A stretch of 64,000 nt of DNA. Source: Marinifilum flexuosum. GTDB taxonomy: Bacteria; Bacteroidota; Bacteroidia; Bacteroidales; Marinifilaceae. The translations under genes and the position numbers were made by a program. This document shows positions 1 to 9,145 of the stretch, piece after piece. The DNA lies in NCBI RefSeq assembly GCF_003610555.1, contig NZ_RAPQ01000008.1, positions 1,480,490-1,544,489 on the forward strand. The letters run 5' to 3'. The notes below the pieces were generated by a model. The model did not search any database, had not been told where the DNA came from, and saw only the letters and a program-made list of their open reading frames with translations. Position 1 is the stretch's first letter. The number at the start of each line of letters is the position of its first letter.

Positions 1-34
1 TTAGTTAGATTTGAAACTTATTTAAATTACACCT

Positions 35-469
35 ATGAGAACTATAATTCTAAATATAATCTTGATAATGCTATTCTTTGGATGTGCAACGAAGAACAAA
101 TTAAGTGAAAAGCTTAATGAAAGTGACCAGATCACTTATCAGCATTTTGCTAAAGATAAGTTTGGAGAGGAAGTTGAGTTTACATTTAATTCTGACAAAA
201 GTTATGTGATTTGTGAGAAATTAAACTCCAAATTACAATCTAATCCAAATCAGTTAAAAGAGTTTTTTGTATATGATATTATAAATGGACTTACCATTTA
301 TGAAGATAAGATTGCCAATGCAAAGATCGAATGGCATAACAAAACACAACTTCTAATTACCATGCAGAGAGGATATATAACAAATCCGAAAGATACAGGG
401 AAATGGACTTATGTGTTTGATTTAATATCAAAGAAAAAAATAACTGAAACAGTGAAAGATAAGAAATAA
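35..469 (+). CDS. Small putative lipoprotein, function unknown
   Basis: A 144-residue protein starts with a short hydrophobic signal (residues 5-16) ending in a lipobox-like FFGC with Cys17, so it is probably a lipidated, envelope-anchored protein. The mature part is hydrophilic and predicted soluble (for example the FTFNSDKSYVICEKL stretch). I do not recognise a family. It lies 52 bp upstream of a huge T9SS cargo gene on the same strand with no terminator visible between them, so co-transcription is possible. The window starts only 34 bp upstream, so its promoter context is not visible. Confidence 0.65.
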   Translation: MRTIILNIILIMLFFGCATKNKLSEKLNESDQITYQHFAKDKFGEEVEFTFNSDKSYVICEKLNSKLQSNPNQLKEFFVYDIINGLTIYEDKIANAKIEWHNKTQLLITMQRGYITNPKDTGKWTYVFDLISKKKITETVKDKK

Positions 470-521
470 CTAATTAACCAATTAATTAACAAACCAAATC
501 ACTAATTAACTTTAAAAGTTT

Positions 522-3500
522 ATGAAGAAATTTTATTATCTACTTGTGGGTGGACTAATTGTTTTATCGATGCTTGCGGTGACCAAGTACATTAAGCAGG
601 ATAAAAAACAATTCTCGAGTAATGATTTTACACCTAAAGAGTTTTGGCAAAATCAATTTCAGAAAAAAAAGGAAAAAAGAAAAGTAGGCTATAGTAAGGC
701 GGATAAGCCTGATATGTATAGCAAGTACTTTAAGGCCATTACAACCCCAATTGGGCAGGCTAAGTCTGGTTACCAGATGAGTTATAGGGTTTTAGAACTG
801 AATAAGGCTCGCGAAAATAGTCCGAAATTAAAAAGTGGGAAAGCTGCTTTGAATTTTGTATCTCGTGGACCTGCGAACGTTGGGGGACGTACTCGTGCAA
901 TTCTTATTGATCCGGATGATGCTGAAAAAGATCTTTGGTATGCCGGTAGTGCAACTGGAGGAATATGGAAAACAGAGGATGGTGCTGATACCTGGACAAA
1001 CTTGTCAAGTGATCTAAGTAATTTGTCGGTAAATGCATTGGCCATGGCAAAATCGAACCATGATATTATTTATGCTGGTACAGGAGAAAGTTTTCCTGGT
1101 AGTGCCCAAAACCTGGGGAATGGTATTTGGAAATCAGTTAACCGAGGATTGAATTGGACCCAATTGGCAAGTACTGCTGTTGATGAAAAATTTGGATACA
1201 TTAACAGATTATTTGTTGATCCTATTGATGAGAATATTGTGATAGCTGCCACTGAATCAGGTATTTTTAAATCTATTAACGGAGGATCAGATTGGACACA
1301 AGTATATAGTAGTGATGGAGGGGTAGAAGATTTAGCATTTTACCCAACTGCAAGTGATACTATTTTTGCAGGAGAAAACAAGAAAGGAATTCTGCGTACA
1401 ATTAATGGAGGTGACACTTGGGAACTTTTCTCAAAAGGACTTTCAGCAGGTTCACGTTATGAGGTTGCAGTTTCGCCTGTGGATAGAAATTTTGTTTATG
1501 TTAGTGTTGATGTTTCTGATAAAGAGTCTCATGTGTTCTTATCTCAGGATAATGCCAATAATTGGACCAAGTTTAATGATGATCAAAATTTCCTGGGCGG
1601 ACAAGGAGGCTATGACAACACGATAGAAGCTCATCCATTTATTGATAGTGTTGTTTTTGTGGCTGGTGTTGATATGTGGAAACTTGCCTTTAATAAAACT
1701 CCAACAGAACAGGAGAAAGCGGTGACTGCGGCATATACTGAGAATACCGATTTTCTATCATTTGTAGGTTTTGGTGGTAGTTATCTTAATGGAGGTTTAA
1801 GTACCGATGAAGGTACTGATGTTTTATCAACAGATTGGACTTCGGTAGAAATTAGATTCGGACCTGGATTAGGTCAGAAAGCCCATCGATTTACAGTCGC
1901 AAATCAAGGTACTTCAGGTGTACCTGCTTCAAGTTATACTTACCAAGACTATGTATATGTTCCTTTTGAGGTTTGGGATATTACAAATAATAAACAGTTG
2001 ATGGTATCTTTCCGCGATCAAGAAAGTGATGGTAAGTTTAATCTTTATGCTCGAAATGGTGATAGTGATGCTTATGGCGATTTAGGGAGAGAGTATATTT
2101 ACGTTAATGCAGTGGAATATAATGCAAACACTCCTGACGCTAATATTTCTAGCACTAAAAACCATCTTTACAAAGCACTTTATATGATATGGCCTGATTT
2201 GGCACAAGGAGCAACTTGGGAGCCAGATAATCTGCCAACATCGAAAATTGTGATCGAATATGGTGCTACAAAAGTTTTTGATGGGGAAAAAGTAAGTGTT
2301 GCTGATGCTTATGGAAATTATGGCGGATCAAATGGTTATGACCAAGGAGCTGGATTTGGAGATACAAAAATTCCAGGTTTGCATCCGGATCATCACAATA
2401 TTACAATGATTCCAAAAGAAGGTGGAAATTTCTGGATTGTAAATGGTAATGATGGAGGAATTGGAGTTTCAAAAGATAAAGGTGTAACCTTTGAACAAAA
2501 GCCGAATAATTATATTACCACTCAATTTTATGGTGTTGCAAAAAATCCTAATGCCAATGAATATATAGGAGGAATGCAGGACAATGGAACATGGCAATCA
2601 AAAACTGGTGAAGATGCTTCTTCAACAACCAAATACTTTTTCCGTTTAGGAGGTGATGGTTTTGAATGTTTGTGGCATAGTGAGGATCCTAAAAAAATAA
2701 TGGGAAGTATCTATTATAATGCCATCTATAGAACAGTTGATGGGGGTGAAAATTGGTCGTCAGTTACTGGCATCACCAAAGATGATGGTCCTTTCTTGAC
2801 TAAATTATCTACTTCAAAAGGGAAGCCGGATGTTGTATTTGCCGTTGCAAAAAATGGCGTATATAAATCAACTGACTTTGGTGCAAGTTGGACTTTAAAA
2901 AATATTGAGAGTGCTTGGCAAGGAGTTACGAGTCAGCATAATGTTGAGGTGTCATTGGCTGATCCCAAAATTGTTTGGGGTGGTGCAGCTATGACTCAAA
3001 GTGGTAGTTATAAAATTTTTGTTTCTCAAGATGAGGGAGAGAATTTTTCAGGTGTAAATGCATATTCGGAGAGAAATATGGCAGCCTATATTAGTGGTAT
3101 TACTACTCATCCACATGAAGCTTCCACTGCTTATTTGATGTTTTCTATTAGTAAGGCTCCAAAAATAATAAGAACAAAGGATCTTGGTCAAACTTGGGAA
3201 GATATTACAGGTTTTGGTGCATTTGGTACTGTTAGTGATAATGGTTTTCCAGATGTTGTAACGCATTGTCTATTGGTAATGCCGCATTCTCCAAAAACAT
3301 TATGGGCTGGTACTGAAATTGGTATTTTTGAATCTACTGATGATGGAGTGTCCTGGCATATGCTAGAAGGAAATTTCCCTCCTGTTTCGGTTTATGATTT
3401 ACAGATAGTTGGAAATCAGGTTGTAATTGCTACACATGGTAGAGGAATTTGGAGTGTTGATATTCCTGAGATAGATAATATACCGGTAATTTCAGATTTA

Positions 3501-4259
3501 CGAGAAGTAAATGATAAGGTAATTAATCTAAATATGGATGTTAAGGTAGCTTATGATAGTTTAGAAATATATGTTAATAATAATTTGTATGAAAATATAA
3601 AAAGCCCTTCAGTAGGAGAGCAAGCTTTTGAGATAACTGTTCAAGAAACAGGATCTTATAAATCATATGTGCTAGCTTATATGGATGGAAGTGCTTTAAA
3701 ATCAAATGAAAAGGAAGTTGATGTTAAGGATAAAATTCCTGTTGTTAATGATTTATTCTTGATAGGTGATAATAAGCTACTTTTAAAAGCTCAATTCCCG
3801 GTAGCATATGAGAAAGTAGAAGTTTATGTGAATGATGAGCTTTATGAGACAGCTGGTAATGGTCCGATTGGTGTTGCAAACTATGATATTGATTTTGAAG
3901 AATCAGGAAATTATGCTGCCTATGTGATCGGATATAAGTTTGATAATCCATACCAATCTAATACTTTGGAAGTAGATGTTATAGCAACTGGAATTGAAGA
4001 TCCTCTTAAAGAAACAACCAAGGAGTTTAAAATGTATCCTAATCCTTGTAGAGGTGAATTTAAACTTGCATTGGGAAATGCAGCCAAAGAGTTTGCTGTG
4101 GAGATTTTTGATTTAGGAGGTAAGAAAGTACTTTCAAAGAAAGGCACTAATTCTGGAGAAAATACGATTAAAATCGAATCATTAAAAGCTGGTTTGTACA
4201 TTGTGAGAGTTCAAGCTGGAAATGAAATTTATTCAGGTAAGATTCAGGTAATTCGATAG
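522..4259 (+). CDS. Sortilin/VPS10-like beta-propeller protein with T9SS C-terminal sorting domain
   Basis: A 1245-residue secreted protein. An N-terminal hydrophobic segment (about residues 5-22) acts as signal peptide. The body carries repeated BNR/Asp-box-like motifs of the type S-x-D-x-G-x-x-W (for example KTEDGADTWTNL, KSINGGSDWTQV, RTVDGGENWSSV, ESTDDGVSWHML), as in sortilin/VPS10 and photosynthesis-system-II-assembly-like propellers. A non-propeller insert of roughly 190 residues (about 400-590) interrupts the repeats. Two similar beta-rich repeats follow (about 990-1160), then a type A T9SS sorting domain (MYPNPCRGEF near 1172, ending GLYIVRVQAG...GKIQVIR). From family knowledge such proteins are exported by T9SS and anchored to or released from the cell surface. 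The ligand or enzymatic role cannot be told from sequence. A strong terminator follows directly. Confidence 0.85.
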   Translation: MKKFYYLLVGGLIVLSMLAVTKYIKQDKKQFSSNDFTPKEFWQNQFQKKKEKRKVGYSKADKPDMYSKYFKAITTPIGQAKSGYQMSYRVLELNKARENSPKLKSGKAALNFVSRGPANVGGRTRAILIDPDDAEKDLWYAGSATGGIWKTEDGADTWTNLSSDLSNLSVNALAMAKSNHDIIYAGTGESFPGSAQNLGNGIWKSVNRGLNWTQLASTAVDEKFGYINRLFVDPIDENIVIAATESGIFKSINGGSDWTQVYSSDGGVEDLAFYPTASDTIFAGENKKGILRTINGGDTWELFSKGLSAGSRYEVAVSPVDRNFVYVSVDVSDKESHVFLSQDNANNWTKFNDDQNFLGGQGGYDNTIEAHPFIDSVVFVAGVDMWKLAFNKTPTEQEKAVTAAYTENTDFLSFVGFGGSYLNGGLSTDEGTDVLSTDWTSVEIRFGPGLGQKAHRFTVANQGTSGVPASSYTYQDYVYVPFEVWDITNNKQLMVSFRDQESDGKFNLYARNGDSDAYGDLGREYIYVNAVEYNANTPDANISSTKNHLYKALYMIWPDLAQGATWEPDNLPTSKIVIEYGATKVFDGEKVSVADAYGNYGGSNGYDQGAGFGDTKIPGLHPDHHNITMIPKEGGNFWIVNGNDGGIGVSKDKGVTFEQKPNNYITTQFYGVAKNPNANEYIGGMQDNGTWQSKTGEDASSTTKYFFRLGGDGFECLWHSEDPKKIMGSIYYNAIYRTVDGGENWSSVTGITKDDGPFLTKLSTSKGKPDVVFAVAKNGVYKSTDFGASWTLKNIESAWQGVTSQHNVEVSLADPKIVWGGAAMTQSGSYKIFVSQDEGENFSGVNAYSERNMAAYISGITTHPHEASTAYLMFSISKAPKIIRTKDLGQTWEDITGFGAFGTVSDNGFPDVVTHCLLVMPHSPKTLWAGTEIGIFESTDDGVSWHMLEGNFPPVSVYDLQIVGNQVVIATHGRGIWSVDIPEIDNIPVISDLREVNDKVINLNMDVKVAYDSLEIYVNNNLYENIKSPSVGEQAFEITVQETGSYKSYVLAYMDGSALKSNEKEVDVKDKIPVVNDLFLIGDNKLLLKAQFPVAYEKVEVYVNDELYETAGNGPIGVANYDIDFEESGNYAAYVIGYKFDNPYQSNTLEVDVIATGIEDPLKETTKEFKMYPNPCRGEFKLALGNAAKEFAVEIFDLGGKKVLSKKGTNSGENTIKIESLKAGLYIVRVQAGNEIYSGKIQVIR

Positions 4260-4287
4260 TATTTTAAGAGATATTATAATGATTTTA

Positions 4288-4319
4288 GCCTCAGGTAAAC
4301 ATTACCTGAGGCTTTTTTT
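4288..4319 (+). terminator. Rho-independent terminator after the sortilin-like gene
   Basis: An 11-bp perfect stem (4288-4298 with 4302-4312) and a 3-nt loop are followed by a run of seven T. It lies 28 bp after the stop codon. Confidence 0.9.
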
Positions 4320-4370
4320 ATGGAATTTAGATAAAATTAGTATTTGGAGACACTTTCTTGCTGGATATAA

Positions 4371-4400
4371 AAAAAGCCACTGCAATTACAGTGGCTTTTT
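4371..4400 (-). terminator. Terminator of purL, probably bidirectional
   Basis: A 12-bp perfect stem (4371-4382 with 4389-4400) is flanked by A and T tracts on both sides, so it can stop transcription from either strand. It lies just past the purL stop codon. Confidence 0.85.
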
Positions 4401-4416
4401 TATATTTTAAATGAGA

Positions 4417-7400
4417 TTATTTATTTTCAATAATCCAGTTTTTAGCATTTACGAAGGCTTCAAACCATGGAGTCAATTCATCTTCCATGCGATTTTCATC
4501 GTAGTATGCCCAGTTCCATGGATAAGTAGCACGCTCTAAGTGAGGCATCATAGCTAAATGACGACCATCTTTCGATGAGATTGCTGCTGTTGCAAACGGC
4601 GAACCATTTGGATTAGCAGGATACTGATCGTAAGCATACTTCATAGGAATGTTGTACTCTTCTTCTCCGTATGGTAAATCGAACTTACCTTCACCGTGAG
4701 CAACCCAAATTCCTAATTTACTTCCTGCAAGAGAAGAAAGCATTACCGAGTTGTTTGCTGGTACTTCAACGCTAACAAATCCCGATTCGAATTTGTGAGA
4801 GTTGTTATGAAGCAGTTTTGGATGCTTTTCATGCTCTGGATAGATCAATCCTAGCTCAGAGATCAACTGACAGCCGTTACATACACCCAAACTTAAGGTA
4901 TTAGGTCTGCTATAGAAGTTGTCAAGAGCAGCTTTTGCTTTTTCATTATAAAGGAATGCTCCAGCCCAACCTTTAGCCGATCCTAAAACGTCAGAGTTAG
5001 AGAAACCACCAACAAATACGATCATATTTACATCGCTAAGATCTTCGCGGCCAGAGATCAAATCTGTCATGTGAACATCTTTCACATCCATACCAGCCAA
5101 ATGCATGATCCAAGCCATTTCTCTATCTCCATTCACACCCTTTTCACGGATGATAGCAGCTTTAACACCTGACAAGTCTTTTCTCTTAGGATCGATACCG
5201 TATTGAGTGAATTTACCAGTGAAGTTCTCAGGGAACTTGTATGTCAATTCATTCTTCTTATAGCTTTCGAATCTTTCCAATGCAAGATCTTTGCCTGATT
5301 GGTTACGATCCAATAAGTAAGAAGTCTTGAACCAAAGGTCACGTAAACTTGCAATATCTAAATTGAAAGATTGATCATTTTTAGCAATTGAAAGTTTTCC
5401 AGCTTCAGCAGGAGAACCAATAAAGTGGAAACGAAGACCATTATCAGCAAGAGTTTTGCTAACAGCATCCTTGTCCGCAACCTGGAAAATAACACCTGGA
5501 TTCTCGCTGAAAAGTACTTTAATTAAATCTTTCTCTTCAATCGAGCTTAAGTCGATGTTCGCACCTAAATTGTTGTCAGCAAAACACATTTCCAATAAAG
5601 CAGTAATCATACCGCCGGCAGAAATATCGTGCCCAGCCAATACTTTTCCATCAAGGATCAATTGCTGTAATGTTTCAAATGCTTTTACAAAGTAATCAGC
5701 ATCGGTAACATCAGGAGTTTGCTTGCCAAGTTTGTTAACGATTTGAGCAAAACTACTACCTCCCAGTTGGAAATCGTCTTTAGAGAAATCAAGATATACC
5801 AAGTGAGAGTTTGCATCATTTTTCATTACCGGAGAAATCATCTTTTTGATATCAATAATCTCACCTACAGTTGAAATGATTACAGTTCCCGGAGAGTATA
5901 CAACATCATCTTGTCCATACTTTTGAGTCATGGAAAGTGAGTCCTTGCCAGTTGGAATGTTGATTCCCAAATTGATTGCAAAATCACTGATCGATTGAAC
6001 AGCATTGTACAAACGAGCATCTTCGCCTTCGTTTTTACATGGCCACATCCAGTTTGCAGAAAGTGAAATTCCTTTCAAACCTTTCTCGATTGGAGCCCAT
6101 ACCATATTGGTTAATGATTCAGCTACCGACAAGCGGCTACCATTTTTAGAATCAACCAAAGCAGCTACAGGAGTGTGTCCAATAGAAGTCGCAATCCCTT
6201 TTTTACCCTGGAAGTCGATAGTAACTGCACCAAGGTTATTCAATGGCAATTGCAAAGGACCTGCACATTGTTGCATTGCAATTTTACCTGTTACCGAACG
6301 GTCAACTTTGTTTGTTAACCAATCCTTACAAGCTACTGCTTCTAATTGAAGAACATCCTCTAAATATTCTTCGAATTTGTTAATATCATATGAAACAGCT
6401 TCGAACCCTTCGTTAACTGTCTTGTCATTCATGATTGTTTTTGGAGGTTTACCAAACATTTCAGAAAGTCCAAGATCAATAGGGTTTTTACCTGTTTTCT
6501 TGTCTTCAAAAGTAAATCTCATATCACCAGTTGTTTCACCAATCTGATAGATAGGAGCTCTCTCTCTTTCAGCAATCTTAGTCAAAAGCTCAACATCTTT
6601 TTCCTTCATTACCAATCCCATTCTTTCCTGAGATTCGTTACCTACAATCTCTTTTGCAGATAGGGTAGGGTCACCAACGGGAAGGGCATTCAAGTCAATC
6701 TTTCCTCCGGTTTCCTCAACCAACTCCGAAAGACAATTCAAGTGTCCACCTGCACCATGGTCGTGGATAGAGATGATTGGATTCTCATCAGCCTCAGCCA
6801 TTGCACGAATTGCATTACATACACGTTTTTGCATTTCAGGATTCGAACGCTGAACGGCATTCAATTCAATGGAGTTATCAAATTCTCCGGTTGCAACCGA
6901 TGAAACGGCTCCACCACCCATTCCGATGCGGTAGTTATCTCCACCAAGAAGAACCACTTTATCACCTTTTTCAGGAACATCTTTTTGAGCTTGCTCCAAA
7001 CGACCATATCCAATACCACCGGCTTGCATGATTACTTTGTCGTAACCATATTTCTTGTTGTTTTCGAAGTGTTCGAAGGTAAGAACAGAACCAACAATAA
7101 GAGGCTGTCCGAATTTGTTACCAAAGTCAGAAGCTCCATTTGATGCCTTAATAAGGATCTCTTCAGGAGTTTGATACAACCACTCTCTTGCTTCAGTTGC
7201 ATTTTCCCAGTTACGAGATGCTTCCAAACGAGGATATGAGGTCATATAAACTGCAGTTCCAGCCATTGGAACTGAGGCTTTACCACCCGCAATTCTATCA
7301 CGAATCTCACCACCAGTACCAGTTGCAGCACCATTAAATGGTTCTACCGTAGTAGGGAAGTTGTGAGTTTCTGCTTTAAGCGAGATTACAGTTTCAATAT

Positions 7401-8106
7401 CCTTGGTATAGAAAAAATCTGCTTTGTCATGTGAGAAAGGAGCAAATTGCTCAGCTTTAGGTCCACCAAGGAAAGCACAATTGTCTTTGTATGCAGATAC
7501 AATTCTGTTGTGGTTTTCTTTTGATGTCTTTTTAATTAATTGGAATAATGAAGATTCTTTTTCTTCTCCATCTATAATAAAGGTGCCATTAAAAATTTTA
7601 TGGCGACAGTGTTCTGAGTTTACTTGAGAAAAACCGAATACCTCAGAATCTGTTAATTTTCTACCAATTTTTTCTGAAACATCATTCAAGTAAGAAATTT
7701 CATCAGCACTTAATGCTAAACCTTCTTGTTGATTGTATTCTTCAATATTATCAATGTAAACAATTGGCTCTGGTTGCTTGTTAATGGTATAAACTTCCTG
7801 ATCCAGGCCTTTATACATCGACTGAAGCATAGGGTCAAAATCAGCTTTGTCGGAATCAACAAGTATGTATTGCTCTATTCTTAGCAAGCCGTCAATTCCC
7901 ATGTTTTGAGTGATTTCCACAGCATTTGTACTCCAAGGAGTAATCATTTCTTTTCTTGGACCCACAAAAATTCCATCAAGCCTGTCTTGATCTAATTTTT
8001 CTGCATTACCAAACAGCCACGATAGCTTGTCAAGATCTAATCCATTCAATTGGTTTGTTGTCTGAACAACAAAGTGTACTTCGTCTTTTTTGAAGAATAA
8101 AATCAT
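4417..8106 (-). CDS. purL: Phosphoribosylformylglycinamidine (FGAM) synthase, large single-chain type
   Basis: This 1229-residue protein has the length and order of the single-chain PurL: N-terminal PurS-like region, FGAM synthase linker with EVFGFSQVNSEHCRHKIFNG (about residues 157-176), two AIRS-type ATP-binding/synthase halves (KAETHNFPTTVEPF; GKDSLSMTQKYG) and a C-terminal class I glutamine amidotransferase. The amidotransferase has its nucleophile in LGVCNGCQL (Cys about 1076) and the His/Glu pair in MMPHLERA (about 1189-1191). It catalyses the ATP- and glutamine-dependent conversion of FGAR to FGAM, the fourth step of purine synthesis, in the cytosol. It is a single-gene unit with its own terminator. 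A TATATTTG -7 box on the minus strand at 8166-8159 may be its promoter. Confidence 0.98.
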   Translation of the reverse strand: MILFFKKDEVHFVVQTTNQLNGLDLDKLSWLFGNAEKLDQDRLDGIFVGPRKEMITPWSTNAVEITQNMGIDGLLRIEQYILVDSDKADFDPMLQSMYKGLDQEVYTINKQPEPIVYIDNIEEYNQQEGLALSADEISYLNDVSEKIGRKLTDSEVFGFSQVNSEHCRHKIFNGTFIIDGEEKESSLFQLIKKTSKENHNRIVSAYKDNCAFLGGPKAEQFAPFSHDKADFFYTKDIETVISLKAETHNFPTTVEPFNGAATGTGGEIRDRIAGGKASVPMAGTAVYMTSYPRLEASRNWENATEAREWLYQTPEEILIKASNGASDFGNKFGQPLIVGSVLTFEHFENNKKYGYDKVIMQAGGIGYGRLEQAQKDVPEKGDKVVLLGGDNYRIGMGGGAVSSVATGEFDNSIELNAVQRSNPEMQKRVCNAIRAMAEADENPIISIHDHGAGGHLNCLSELVEETGGKIDLNALPVGDPTLSAKEIVGNESQERMGLVMKEKDVELLTKIAERERAPIYQIGETTGDMRFTFEDKKTGKNPIDLGLSEMFGKPPKTIMNDKTVNEGFEAVSYDINKFEEYLEDVLQLEAVACKDWLTNKVDRSVTGKIAMQQCAGPLQLPLNNLGAVTIDFQGKKGIATSIGHTPVAALVDSKNGSRLSVAESLTNMVWAPIEKGLKGISLSANWMWPCKNEGEDARLYNAVQSISDFAINLGINIPTGKDSLSMTQKYGQDDVVYSPGTVIISTVGEIIDIKKMISPVMKNDANSHLVYLDFSKDDFQLGGSSFAQIVNKLGKQTPDVTDADYFVKAFETLQQLILDGKVLAGHDISAGGMITALLEMCFADNNLGANIDLSSIEEKDLIKVLFSENPGVIFQVADKDAVSKTLADNGLRFHFIGSPAEAGKLSIAKNDQSFNLDIASLRDLWFKTSYLLDRNQSGKDLALERFESYKKNELTYKFPENFTGKFTQYGIDPKRKDLSGVKAAIIREKGVNGDREMAWIMHLAGMDVKDVHMTDLISGREDLSDVNMIVFVGGFSNSDVLGSAKGWAGAFLYNEKAKAALDNFYSRPNTLSLGVCNGCQLISELGLIYPEHEKHPKLLHNNSHKFESGFVSVEVPANNSVMLSSLAGSKLGIWVAHGEGKFDLPYGEEEYNIPMKYAYDQYPANPNGSPFATAAISSKDGRHLAMMPHLERATYPWNWAYYDENRMEDELTPWFEAFVNAKNWIIENK

Positions 8107-8556
8107 CTTAAAGTCAACTTATAAATTTATAAAACTGGTTGAATGTTGTTTCAAAGTGCAAATATAAATAAAAGACTTGCATTATTGTCTTTATTTATAT
8201 GCTGATTTATTTGAATAATCAAGAATAATTTTCCGTATAGCTAGTAAATAAATATCGTAGGTGTTCTCGCCCAATATTTTGTCAAAATAGAACTGGAGTT
8301 TTAGCTCTTTAATATGCTGCAGAGATATGTTTTGTAATAGTAAAAATTTTGTCATTTAATTTGAAAAAAACATTTTCCTTTGGAGTGCAATTCAAAATGA
8401 CGTTTAATTCTGCAAAGGTTTTCGAAAAAAATATATGAAATCGTTATCGTAATACTCGAATTAAAGTGTTATTTTATTGAAATTCAACAAGTAAATGGGT
8501 TTTTTGGCCGTAAATCAAGAATATGTTGAAGAACAACTTTAATAATGTTCAAGATC
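8107..8556. other. Divergent intergenic region between purL and mce
   Basis: About 450 bp of AT-rich DNA lie between divergent purL and mce. On the minus strand a TATATTTG -7 box (8166-8159) sits about 53 nt from the purL start, without a clear -33 box. I see no ORF, RNA gene or strong repeat in the rest. Confidence 0.5.
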
Positions 8557-8588
8557 ATTGACCAAAATTTTTTGATTAGATATTTTTG
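8557..8588 (+). promoter_or_regulatory. Promoter of the mce-mmd operon (Bacteroidota sigma type)
   Basis: A perfect TAnnTTTG -7 box (8581-8588) is preceded, after a 20-nt spacer, by ATTG at 8557-8560. This fits the known Bacteroidota consensus TTTG-N19-21-TAnnTTTG and would start transcription about 25 nt before the mce ATG. Confidence 0.7.
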
Positions 8589-8618
8589 TCCAAAATAAAT
8601 TTTTAAAAATTAACTAGT

Positions 8619-9023
8619 ATGAAACCAACGCATATTGAACATATCGGTATCGCTGTAAAAAGCTTAGAAGAAGCAATTCCATTTTATGAAAAAGTATTGG
8701 GATTGGAGTGTTACGCAATTGAAGAAGTTGTTGATCAGAAGGTGAAGACTGCTTTTTTTAAAGTTGGAGACGTAAAGATCGAGTTGTTGGAGTCTACAGA
8801 TCCTGAAGGACCAATCGGAAAATTTGTAGAGAAAACAGGAGGTGGTATGCACCACTTGGCTTTTGCTGTTGAAGACGTACAAGAAGCATTGAATGATGTT
8901 CAGGAAGCTGGTTGCCAAGTAATCGATAAAGCTCCTCGTGGCGGTGCTGAAGGTTTAAAGATTGGATTCTTACATCCAAAATCAACCATGAGAGTATTGA
9001 CAGAGCTTTGTGGTGAAAAATAA
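8619..9023 (+). CDS. mce: Methylmalonyl-CoA epimerase
   Basis: A 134-residue vicinal-oxygen-chelate (glyoxalase-fold) protein, the usual length for this enzyme. It starts THIEHIGIAVKSLEEAIPFY and carries GGMHHLAFAVEDV and a C-terminal MRVLTELC. The metal-binding His and Glu positions (His in IEHIG, HH in GGMHH, Glu in VLTEL) are present. It interconverts (R)- and (S)-methylmalonyl-CoA in the cytosol. It is the first gene of the mce-mmdA-mmdD-mmdC-mmdB cluster, so it feeds the membrane decarboxylase downstream in the succinate-propionate route. The 122-bp gap to mmdA holds a long hairpin that may separate its expression from the pump genes. Confidence 0.95.
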   Translation: MKPTHIEHIGIAVKSLEEAIPFYEKVLGLECYAIEEVVDQKVKTAFFKVGDVKIELLESTDPEGPIGKFVEKTGGGMHHLAFAVEDVQEALNDVQEAGCQVIDKAPRGGAEGLKIGFLHPKSTMRVLTELCGEK

Positions 9024-9066
9024 AAACTCATAATTACATAAAAACTCAATAATTATAATATACTAA

Positions 9067-9124
9067 TTAACGTGAGCTCGAAATAAATTTCTAAGGATGG
9101 AATTTTAGGTCGGACTCACGTTAA
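9067..9124 (+). promoter_or_regulatory. Long intra-operon hairpin between mce and mmdA
   Basis: A 10-bp perfect inverted repeat (9067-9076 with 9115-9124) encloses further short paired blocks (9079-9081/9110-9112, 9084-9087/9104-9107, 9089-9092/9099-9102) and an AAGGAT loop at 9093-9098, so the 58 nt can fold into one stem. It is not followed by a T-run, so it is not a classical terminator. It may be an RNA-processing, stability or attenuation element. The mmdA ATG follows 21 nt later. Confidence 0.65.
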
Positions 9125-9145
9125 AATAATAACTCAATAAAAGTT

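Noticed and set aside
5456-7627. Several plus-strand ORFs inside purL
   Set aside because: They are antisense shadows of a well-conserved gene with no ribosome-binding site or family similarity.
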